From Chrysoperla carnea (taxonomy: Eukaryota; Arthropoda; Insecta; Neuroptera; Chrysopidae), in the NCBI RefSeq assembly GCF_905475395.1, contig NC_058337.1:82640368-82704367 (forward strand): a stretch of DNA of 64,000 nt. Direction: 5' to 3'. Of the stretch, positions 1-11,500 are shown piece by piece. A program made the position numbers and the translations under genes. The notes below the pieces were generated by a model that worked only from the letters and a program-made list of their open reading frames with translations, was not told the origin of the DNA and did no database searches. How positions within the stretch are numbered: position 1 is the first letter of the stretch; each line of letters opens with the position of its first letter.

Positions 1-1249
1 TTTAACAGAATTGAAGGAAGGCGTATTTCGTATTTTAGTGAAACACATCGCCTAACTGGGTTAAAAAGGGGTAGAAAGAAGGTTATCATTTTGAAGCAAT
101 AAATGTAAAAATTGATATATGAGTTCATAATTAGAGAAAAAAATTTACTATATCACTTTTTTGTAAAAATTTATTCTTTAAGCAATAAAATAGGGGATGC
201 AAGTTTATAAAACTCCGTCGTTTTGGTGATGAAAGTGGGATGAAATTTTGTATAAAAATTCGTCATTTTTGAATTAACTACTTAACCGATTTTAAAAATT
301 ATTTCACCTGTAGAAAGCTACATTCTCAGCGAGTATCATAAATTAAATTTTATTTTCAAAAAAATTAGGCTTTCCGTACCAAAATATTAAATTAATATTA
401 ATTGTGAAATTGACAAAATATTAATTGTGAACAAAAGAGAGGATAAGTGAGGGTTATAACGCGGTAGTCTTTGTTTTTAAAATTGAATTGCTCAGCCAAA
501 CGGGATGGTATCTGCTACTCTTGGTATAAAGTAGTGGATCGTAGAGTAGTCACATTATATTGAAGAAAATTATATCTTTGGCATAAGACTTTATTATTAG
601 CTCAACATATGTTTTAATTGTTTTTCGAGAATTGTTATTGAATTGTTTTTTTGAAGAAAAAATATTTTCTTGGTTCAATAAATTTCTTCTACCAATGGTA
701 ATGGTAAATAATTTTATTTGAGAAATAATTCTGTGGTGTTATTTATTTGACCTCCCTATATTTTATCCTAAACCTAAATATTAGAACATGAATGATCTTA
801 TCTTTGTAACATAAAAATATAAAAAAACATAAATAAATAAAAAATTTTCCTCAAATCCTTCTCAAAAATATTTTCATTTATTTCCTAACAAAAATAAATT
901 ACGAATCAAAAATAATACCCTTGACTCAAGTAACTGTAACCATTACTCTACACATACATATTAGGGAGTAGAGTATATACAAGAAGTTTTGAAAATATTG
1001 AAGGAGGAATTACTTAAGTTGTCATCACCATTGATTTTTATTTTACCGTTTAAAACTAATACAAACGCCGAAACACTGAAACGAGCAAAATGTAGATGTA
1101 TACTGTCTAATAAACATACTTTGAACTAATATTTCACAGTGTTCCATAATGACGACAATCGGACTATATAATGACATAGAACATAAAAGTAGCAAAGATC
1201 TTTGAAGTTTATCAATAGAGAATATTCAGGTTTTTTTATAGTTTTAATT

Positions 1250-1795
1250 CATTGTTTACACCGTTATAACAAAGTAAAATATATATATACTGTTTAAAAA
1301 TGCTGTAATTAAGTGTAAAAAAATATTTAAAATAGAGAATAATTTTGGAATATTTAAACGCAGTCGTTTTGGCGCTTTCTGTTGATGACGTATTAATATG
1401 TGATCTGTCAATTGGTCACAGTTCAATGAATCATTTACACTTAAAAAATGAATAAACAAAACACAGAATTTACATACGTTATTATTAAGATTTCTAATAA
1501 AAAGCCGTAGAATAATATAAATCAATGTAATACCATACAAAATATAAGTAATTAATACCATACAGTATGTCAACAAATATGACAAGCCACATACTATGAC
1601 GTCACGTCCGTTTTAAAATTTGAATTTCCGTTTTAGAAATTTGAATTTCTCTCACTGAATTTGTACTTTTATTAATTAATTTTAAGTGATTAAAAAGATA
1701 TTAATGACTAAAATAATGGTTTAGTTGGAATTTCCAGGCAATAAAATTACGAAAAAAAAATATTTGAACCAAATTTAAATTTCATGAATATTCCC
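1250..1795 (+). repeat. Dispersed repeat family A, copy 1
   Basis: This stretch aligns nearly end to end, in the same orientation, with 3604-4109. Shared landmarks are CATTGTTTACACCG at the start, TTGATGACGTAT, CTAATAAAAAGCCGTAG, and TTTCATGAATATTCCC at the end. This copy holds about 45 bases near 1632-1675 that the second copy lacks. There is no coding capacity. It looks like a non-autonomous transposable element or an old duplication; no terminal inverted repeat was seen. Confidence 0.75.
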
Positions 1796-3603
1796 GATTC
1801 AATTAATAAATTTAATTTAATTCTTTGTTAATAAATTAATGTAATAAGTAAAATTTTAACACATCATTGGCGACCAATATTGAATCCGCTCATTTTTTCT
1901 ATTTCTATTTATTCCATCATAAATATTTCATTAATTCTCAGTATATTATAAAACCACTATCTCCATTTAAACCTCATCCCTTAAAATCTGATGATGAAAA
2001 GTATTAGAGATACATGAACGTACAGTAAAAGAGTAATGTATAGAAGGAAAAGGTAAAATATATTCTATCTTGTATGGTAGTATAGGTAGCTTATTTCGTC
2101 TTTTACTCCTTGCTAGCTTGCTACGACTAACAGGTAATCCATTTATACATGAAATGTGCTTACTATCAGTAGCAAGTAACAGCAATATACAGAGTGGTTC
2201 ATCTAGAATTATGAATTTTTTCATCAAGGAATCTAAGATATCTATTATCTTGCCTCAAATTTTCATTTCAATGAGTAATTAGCACTTATTTCAATATTAC
2301 GTTTGCTACAATACTGGTATGGTATATACACATACTATGAGTATCTATGTTAGCAAAGTAATATAAAAGTATTGGATAGGGCTATCTACCAGGCGTATTG
2401 GGAATATCGTCAACCAGAGTATGCCTGACGCCCATACTGCATTAACTCGTACGCTATAATTAATGTTGCTATGCTTTCGATAAAGTACACAGTATGGCAT
2501 TCACGCCGATACTGACATAGTGATTTCCACAAAAATGTATCCTACCGTATACAATTTAAGCTATTCTATGATAATAATTCGTTTGAAATTTTGGTACAGT
2601 AAGTAACTAATTTTTTGCACTTATGTCCAATATCTCAAATTAAAAGGGCTTAAAATTATTGATTTTACGGAAACATCGAAAAATACCGTCTTCTTAGTCA
2701 ACATATACACAATGAAACTTCATAAATATTATCTGTAAATTGATACAACTTTTATGCTTATCATTTCTATGAAAACCATCCTGTATAAAGTTCATTCCAT
2801 ATGGATGGGTGGTGTATTACTTTTTTTTTTATTAAGCTTATCTCGAATTTTAATTTAATATTTTTTTTAAAGGGATAATACATCCAGGTTTATGCTTGTA
2901 GGTATGTATTTGAGGCTTATAAAATCCTTACCTTAAAAACATATGTTATTATACTGTATAGGAGCCTTAATTAGAAAATAAATTATATATTGGGAAAAAA
3001 AATTATATTCAGTATTTTAAAAAAATAAATAATTTTTGAAAATAATTAGTTTGAATTTTTTTTTCCATGCTAATCACTTTTAAATAACGTTAAGATTAGA
3101 GCTTAGTTTAAAGAGAAAAAAAGGTATTTGCAAAGGTTATTGGTGCTTTTCTAAGGATTTAAAAGCTGTCCTTATGTAAAATACAATACCTTATGAACAG
3201 CGGTTTTTACAAAATTATATGCGATTTTGTGTATTCAAACTTGAATTTTTGTTTGAAAAAACTAACCCCAGCTGAGGCCACTTATTGCCCAACAAACATA
3301 AATAATATAAAAGAGTACCGTATACAATATTTTCTCAGTTTCGTCGAAACATTTCGATTTCACTTTTTCCCATATGTATATAAACACAAATATATGCCTA
3401 TAGTGTATCACCTTAAAATGTTAGTAAACTCCAACGAATCCCTTGAGAAGAAAGTAATCCTATTTTAGGTTATTATAATGAAAAATAAAATTTGCTAATA
3501 TTTTTGAAATATTAGTGATGTGCAAAACTAATTTCATCATCTATATTTTCTACATTTAGACTTTTACTATGGTCTTTCTTATAAGCATTAGCCTTGGTCA
3601 TTC

Positions 3604-4109
3604 CATTGTTTACACCGCCATAACAAAGTAAAAAATATAAATACTGCTTAAAAATGCTGTATTTAAGTGTAAAAAAATATTTAAAATACATTATAATTTT
3701 GAGATATCTAAACGCAGTTTTTTGGCGCTCTCTGTTGATGACGTATAAGTACGTAATCTGTCAATTGGTGACAGTTCAATGTATAATTTACACTTTAAAA
3801 AAATGAATTTACAACACAGAATTACACTCGTTATTATTAAGTTTTCTAATAAAAAGCCGTAGAATAATATAATTTAATGAAATACCATATAAAATGTAAG
3901 TAATTAATATCATACAGTATGTCAAAGAATTTGACAAGGCCGTACTATGTTGTCACGTCCGTATAAAAATTTGAATTTCCGTTTATTTATTAATTTTAAG
4001 TAATTAAAAAGATATTAATTACTAAAATAATGGTTTAGTTGAAATGTCCAGCCAATAAAGTTACGGAAGAAAAATATTTGAACCAAATTTAAATTTCATG
4101 AATATTCCC
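3604..4109 (+). repeat. Dispersed repeat family A, copy 2
   Basis: Second copy of the element at 1250-1795, about 2.35 kb downstream in direct orientation. Divergence is scattered substitutions plus one internal deletion, so the two copies are old or came from different source elements. Both contain a CRE-like TGACGT motif and a long TTTGAACCAAATTTAAATTTC block near the 3' end. Confidence 0.75.
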
Positions 4110-5536
4110 TATTGAGCTCTTACACACTTATACATTAGAAAGGCCGAAAAAAATTTCAAGACCATAAAGATACTTTAAAAAATATAGTAAACACATGGTT
4201 TGATTTTGATCTTAGTCTTTCTTATCACTAAGAATAGTCACCCAGTCCCCAATTCCTCTCTAATAAAAGATCGGAGAGACACATAAAATTTTTTTATCAG
4301 TAGAAACAATTCTGAGAATGTTTATCCCAATATTGTAAATAAGGAATTTCTAACGAATTGTTTGTTTTTTTATTAATTGTTTATAAAATGATATTGTTTG
4401 ATAGGCAACAAGAAAAAACAATCAGTTGTATATTCTTTAGTAACGTCCACATTATAGTATAAGGCTATATTTAGAAAAAGCATAAAAGATACAAGCAAAA
4501 TACTGTACAATTTTATTATACGGCATGTCAATTAACATCTAAATACATATCTAAAAATACTAGGCTAGAAATTATTTTAGCAAGATCTTTTTAACTCGTC
4601 GTTAAGGCTAAAAACGCTTCGTAGGTGACCAATTATGTATAGACTAGTCATTTACAAACTTAGTAGTTCCGGTGTCTATCAATTTACATTGTCATCGATA
4701 AATGCACCTCTAGAATTCGGTTCAACACAATTTTTTACGTTTTATCTCCATGACGAAGCTAAATCCTTAACTGACTCAGATCAAAAGAGAATTTTCTGTT
4801 TCTAGCTCTGTAATTAGTCCCATTAAATTGAGACTTCAAGAATAGCTAAATGTAAATGAATTTTAACTTCACGGCAGGGAGGGGGAGATGCGTTTTAAAC
4901 AATATTGACACGCGGTTTATGTTTGTATTGAAAGTATACACACTACAAACACATATAAGTTCAGATATATATCTCATATATTCAAGAGTATATGCATTTC
5001 TAGATAGAATCTACCTATGTGTACATATATTGTATATCCTATAACAGATCCCAATCGATATCATATTATCAAAGGGATTATCCATCGTCTCAACGACGAC
5101 ATAGACATATATCCCCTAGGTGCTCACCTGACAGAAGGTATCCCGACCCAACAATATATAGTACGTAAACACACTTACCTGGTTTTATACTAGACATTCC
5201 ATCCGTCTAAAATAACCAAACTACTTACATCTATGTTTAGTAAAAAGCAGCAACAACATTTTATGCATATACCTATGTAAGTTTTTTTTATACAATAAAA
5301 AAGATGGAAAAACTGCGAATATAGAAGCTATCCCTAGCACAAACAAATAGTATTATTTACACGGCTGTGATATAAATTTCACATCATCGTCAACATTGGT
5401 TGCTCGAATATTAGTTTTCGTTAATGGATGCTTTTGCATTATTATAATTAACATTTAGCTTCTCTACGTTCCTTTAAGATTTTGCCATCCAAATATTGTG
5501 TAATGGTACAAGAGCTCGCCACGTCGGCAAAACAAA

Positions 5537-6297
5537 AATTTTAGGTCGGCTGATTTTATGATATGTTGTTCTTGCTCTTTCGGTTAGAGCTTCGGCCATC
5601 TGACTAACGGTAGCGGTTGCGTTTAGTACTGCGCAGCCTACCTGTACAGGTAATAATCCTAAATTTTAAAAGTATTTTACTATGTCTCTTTATTTAGTAA
5701 TTACATATATCTTATGTTATGATTCTTTCACATTTATTTAATTTTTGTTTTATTGAACGTTTCATATTTTATTTTTTGATAGTAATCACTAAAATAATAA
5801 AAAAAAAACCGAATTAACGCAACGCGAAAATAATTTAGGTTTTGTATAATTAAATAACATAATATTAAAATTAGAGACATAGTAAAATACTTTTAAAATT
5901 TAGGATTATTACCTGTACAGGTAGGCTGCGCAGTACTAAACGCAACCGCTACCGTTAGTCAGATGGCCGAAGCTCTAACCGGCATTATTATTATTATTAT
6001 TATTATTATTATGTCATCAGCATTGTAATATTTTTCATAACTTTTTCGCTTTTATTCAAGGTTTAGCCACCGAATTAACGTTTGGCAAATTATTTTTAGG
6101 TTTTTGTATACTTAAATAACATAATATTAAAATTACAGACATACTAAAATACTTTTAAAATTTCGGAGTATTACCCGTACAGGTAGGCTGCGCAGTACTA
6201 AACGCAACCGCTACCGCCAGCCAGATGGCCCAAACTCTAACTGAAAGAGCAAGAATAACAGCATATCATAAAATCAGTTGACCTAAAATTCTCTCTC
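5537..6297. mobile_element. Composite MITE-like foldback element
   Basis: The outer ends are inverted repeats. AATTTTAGGTC followed by CTGATTTTATGATATG at about 5541-5570 recurs inverted at about 6262-6292. Inside, 5582-5689 and 5873-5980 are a perfect 108-bp inverted repeat with a 183-bp spacer. The right half (5811-5980) is then repeated, diverged, in direct orientation at 6073-6237, separated by an ATT microsatellite (about 5984-6012). The layout suggests one non-autonomous element with a second, truncated right end. No open reading frame and no clean target-site duplication were found. Confidence 0.8.
5984..6012. repeat. (ATT)n microsatellite
   Basis: About nine uninterrupted ATT units, located exactly where the first right arm of the surrounding inverted-repeat element breaks off. 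Confidence 0.9.
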
Positions 6298-8582
6298 GAA
6301 AACGAGCTCCTATACTATTACGCTTCATACATATCGTTCAAAAGTAAGAACTTTTTAACTTAATAAGTGATATTAATAATTAATGATAATAGTATTTTAT
6401 CTACATTTCTCTAAATATGCCAAGATCCTCTTTATCCACAAAAAAGAGATTTATACTAAACAAAAAAAGATGATCTCCTATTAATATCTACCTACCGAGG
6501 GTAAATTTTTCCAATGTCCTTTGTTGAGAGGTCAAAAAAGGCTCTTCATCTCCGGATCTTATACTTTCCAAGAAAATTGATAGTAAAGCCTCATTATTTT
6601 TTAGAAGTTTAGGTAATTTCAAATATAATAATTAAGGAGCTTAAAACGGATTCAAGTTTTGTTAATTTTATTTGTAAACAATATTCAAAAACTTATATCA
6701 ACCCGGAATATACACACTATATAATAATAATATAGTATAATACCGTATAGTAATTGTAGGTATTGGAGTTTTAAAAGAAACATGAACATATTTTGATCAT
6801 AGATATGATAGAATGATTTTTATTATTGTTATATATTTGTAAATAATATATATAAAATAAAATATATTTTCTATATCAAATACTTGTGAGAAAATTACAA
6901 TTTATTTTTAAAAAATGAAACATAAATACAATGCAAACTTTAAATATGTGCGACTCTTCCGATTGCATATACAGGTCCACGAAAAAAGTATGATAACTTA
7001 AGTTAACCTACTTACGTACAACGTTTTGACAAAAAATCTCTGACTGTCCAAAACTGGCGTTTGACCACTTTAGTACGAGCACTAATACAGAAGTGTCCAT
7101 CTTGATGTCATACAATTCACAGAAAATGTTTGCATCACAGCCCGAAGCTAATTTAGTGTATGGTTTATCGCATCCCCTTCAAAATGTTTTGAAAGGAATT
7201 TATTTCTTGTTGTTAGAACCGTAGATTTAGATATATACATGAAGTCGTGGTGTAAAAGTACTTGAACCTATTATGTCTTGAAATAAATCTTCACCCAGGA
7301 GGCACGGATTCGATTCCCGATATCAACATATTATGTCTTGGAATAAATCTTCTTCTGATATATAAAATTGCACGAAATAATAAATCTAACTTCAAAGTAT
7401 GAATTTATTAATCGGAATAATGGTAAATGCAATGGCACAGCCTTCTTTATACCATTAATTACTTGTATAATTAATAATTAACAGAAAAATGTGTCCATTA
7501 CAAACCAAGCAAATGAAATTACTCAAACTATCACTTTTTTTACTTAATTACAGTAAATAAGTTCTTGTTTCAAGGAAATGAAATTTAAGAAAAAATTTTA
7601 AATAGTCAAATATTTATTTTCTTATTTTTACTTTTTCTTTTTGTTTACTTTAATCATGTATACGATATTTTTATTTACATCATGGTCTCTCGATTATAAT
7701 TGATGACTTTAAATATGATACATACAGCATAAACTAAATATTGACAAATATCTTGTCTAGTAATCTTAATTAAAGAGAATTGAAAAAACTTATTTTCTTA
7801 TTAACAAAAATATTTACAAGTTATAAGAGCTTTATTTTTGACTATGTATATATTAAAATTATGCACTTATTTTATGTAAGTTAAAATGCCTTTTACATGA
7901 TCAAAATATAGTTTTTTTAATATCTATACATAATATCAAAATATAGTTTTTTTAAGATCGACTCAAAAGCTCCATTATTACCTACCAGTTATAATTAATT
8001 TATTATATGACTAAATGTACATTTTCACATAAATCACCTTGTAAGCAAAGTGAAAAATAAAATGATTTTCTAATAATGTTTTCCTATTATTTATTGTGTG
8101 TATGTATGTATATATATGGTATATGGTACCTATATAGGTAAATCTACCTTAGGCGAATGAAAAGAAAATGAAAATAATTATCGTTTGTAAAGTGATTTTC
8201 TTAAGGAAATTACGTAGCATTTTATTATTCAATACAAGGATTGAAAAAATATAATGCATTGAAAAAAAAGCATTTTTATTTTATTATTCAGAACATTTTC
8301 TTATCAGATATTCTAAGAAGGAACACGACATATCGCACACGTCACACGGCGACGAGTCAAAAAGGAATTTCTCTTTTCAGAATCATTAATCTCTTTTCCA
8401 TTCAGACAGATTTCCTTTCGAGGTTGACTGTTATGTTTTGTATGTAATTCATACCAAAACTTTTCATGAAAAATTATATAACAAGAAAAATTTTCTCGAA
8501 GAATTAAACAATTTGTTTTGCGTTTTTGTACCTTGTAAAAGTTTTAAAATATTGTTATGAATTTTTTATTTTTTTATTGCAG

Positions 8583-11500
8583 GCGTTTTTGGAAATGGCA
8601 GACGAAAGTGCGGCCACATCTATGGTTAGTTATTTTGCGAGTTGTATGGCACAGTTACGTGGACGTGCCGTATATGTACAATTTTCCAATCACAGAGAAT
8701 TAAAAACTGACCAAACACACTCAAATGCTGTAAGTATAATTTATACCCAACTTTTTATAAAAATATCCGCTTTTGTTATTGGATTATTATGTTTATATCT
8801 GCGCTTTAAAAGCAAACATACCAGTTGTAATTAGATAAATTTCTTTGTTTTTATTTTATCTCAGCCTGCCAATATCATTAACAAAAAACATTTAGCCACA
8901 CAACCCAAATCGAAGATCATGTCTTTGATTAAGTAAAGATATTTTGCCTACTTTCGAGGTCTTAATAAGATAAAAATTGAAAGAATCAACACATTGACTA
9001 AAATCTTGGGTCGTCACTGAATAATTAAATTTTTTTAAGAAAACGTAATGCAATTGTAATAAAACACGGATTGTGAGAAATCGAAATTTGGGGAAAAATG
9101 ATACATAAAATGTCTAAAGTCCGAAACTTAGATTTCATATCAAATATAGAAACAGGAACACCAACAAAGTTGTACGGCATACATCCCATCGAAGAATAAC
9201 GAATACAGTTTGAATCATGGCGGAAATATCTAAAATATTTGTTAAAAAAGGTTTTAAGAAACTTACTTTTAAAACTTCTGCACATCTGTATCCAACAGAT
9301 AGAAGAGCTAAATTCAGAAAATCGGAAATAATAAATTAAACCAATAATTTTCTTAGTATATAAACTTCTGAGCCTAAAAAAAGAGATTGCGACTTTTCCC
9401 ACAATAATAACTGAATGAATTACAATCCAAAAATCTAATATACATTATATCTACCATAATTCAAAAAAAAAGAATGATAATGGAAGAAATAATATTTATT
9501 TTTCTAAATACAGAAAAAGTTGCAGTAAAAATAATGTCTTTTATACTAACGACATTGAAATTGTCGGACATGGTTTGTTGAATACATGTTTAAGCTATGC
9601 AACATAGCCTGTTTGCAATCCATACTCAAGAACATTTGGTTTGTTGCTTCATCTACCTTATTTGTCTGTCTATCATGTGGTCGAACAGACATCAATCCAG
9701 CCACATCCATAGTAAGGGAGCTCACTTCACAAACTTTTTTTCCTCTACACATTGCTGTAATTAGGTTGCTGAAAGGAGTTATATTAAAAATGTTTTTCTC
9801 TTAACTGGTTGTCATCAAATGCCAAATGAACCTAAAATCACGCATATCAGACAAATTTTTAATTTAAACCCCTTTTTACGGCTATAAATTATCATTGAAA
9901 ATAAGAAAATTTGTGTCTGACCACATTATTACACAGTTAGGTATGTGGTGCTCAACACCCAGTTGTAAGGTTAATATCTGGAAAACGCAAGGTTTCCCAG
10001 CCTGGTGTATAGGATACAAAAGTTTTGCCTCACCACCTATCCACCGTCAGACGGTTAGGATTTTTGTGGCAAAATGCATGTCAGCTCCTATACTATTATT
10101 AGTATACACATATACACTTTACAAAGATAGAATAAAATGATAGTAAAGAATACCTTTAGCTCTGGTAATAGTACTTTTCATATAAATGCAAACTTTGTGC
10201 ACAGCAAAGCAAATGCTCGTTTGGTATTGCTGTTGCAATGCAATGCAATGAAATGCAATACAACCTACAAACAAATAAACCATTGAAACATATTGTAGAA
10301 TTCACCTTACTTGAACTTCACTCTCGAAGAGAAGTCTAGCTCTTCTGTGCTGTTGTGTGTTCATGAACACATTAAACATAAACTTGTATTACCAGTTATT
10401 TACATATTTTACTGAGTACAGTATGTGTTTCTTGGTATTCCAGATATCTATGTACTCAGGGACGGTACGCAAAAATAAAGGGCTCAAGATTTATAAGGGG
10501 ATACGTTTAATAAGGAGGTAAAATGTAAGCATCATTATTTGAAATCGCGTCTCTTACATCTAATCTCAGGACACAATTTTTTTTTTCTCTGAAAAAAAGG
10601 AAATATTTTCTTTATTTACAAAGAGTGGTATCTAAAAGAAAACAATTTTATGAAAACACAATTAAAAAGACAGGATTACATTTTCCTCTTAATTCTACAA
10701 TTTTCGCAAGATAGGAACTAATAGAAACTTCATAAAACAAACATTGTGAAAGAAACGCGTGCATGCAGTGGAAATGGTGCGAGAATTTAACCTCATTCCT
10801 ACTACTTTTTTTTAACATTCCTGTTACTCATTTTCATCCCTTAACTGGCAGTTTAGTTCTAAATATGTTCAGTGAAACATGCGAATGAATTTTACCTTGC
10901 CAAATATTAGTTTTCTTTGCACTTATATTCCCGTTTCAAAAAATTTTAATAGCATTCCATTGCAGCGATACATTCCACTACATGCTCACAACTGAAATAA
11001 TTTGAAGGATTTTGTGATTCCTAGTGCTCTGAAAGGAATGAGAGATTCTTCAAGTAACTAGATTTGAATGGATCCTTCTAGACAGCTAATCAACTAAGCG
11101 ACTATACTAGTGCCATTCAGTATACTTTTTTAACAGCTTCTTTGAAATACAGAAACTTAACTAGCCCCTTCAAGCTATTCGTATTTATGCTCTTCTGAAA
11201 TGTCCTAATAATTTATAATTGTGTATCGAATTTTCGGAAAGTGTACGGGGACAGGTTAGGTTAGGTAAGGTTATATTGGCTGTCCACGAAGGCACACTTA
11301 GCCTATAGAACCCATTGTGATACCATATGTGTTTTACCACCTTTTCGCTGATAATTTCATTTATCAGCACCTCAATTTCAGAGACTGAGTGCACCTCCTT
11401 CATGCATTGACCATGCACTACACCAGCCCATCACAACTATTAATTAAATTAATTTTGTTGCGACGGCGGGAATCGAACCGGTTACCCTAAACATACCGCG

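Larger units (their letters stand above)
1..8582. other. Gene-free stretch upstream of the first recognisable PTBP exon
   Basis: No exon could be recognised here on either strand. The first PTBP exon in the window starts in the middle of RRM1, so this stretch is probably intron of that gene, or holds short 5' exons I could not identify. It contains two copies of a roughly 0.5-kb dispersed repeat, a composite inverted-repeat element near 5.5-6.3 kb, an ATT microsatellite and otherwise AT-rich low-complexity DNA. Confidence 0.6.

Noticed and set aside
1967..2282. Overlapping frames on both strands with somewhat higher GC
   Set aside because: No recognisable domain. The hydrophobic appearance is typical of chance frames in AT-rich DNA.
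3193..3468. 91-codon plus-strand frame with a TYCPTN-like stretch reminiscent of non-LTR endonucleases
   Set aside because: The resemblance covers only a few residues, and no other endonuclease or reverse transcriptase motifs lie around it.
7296..7325. GGATTCGATTCCCG, a B-box-like motif
   Set aside because: No A box at the right distance and no cloverleaf. At most it is a SINE fragment, too weak to annotate.
9110..9339. Small plus-strand frames (a 40-codon frame with ATG at 9217, and an overlapping frame with one stop from 9110)
   Set aside because: They lie in a PTBP intron, match no family I recognise, and lack splice or polyA support.
9546..9804. Overlapping frames on both strands around 9.6 kb
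   Set aside because: Codon content looks slightly gene-like, but neither translation matches a known family, and it is intronic.
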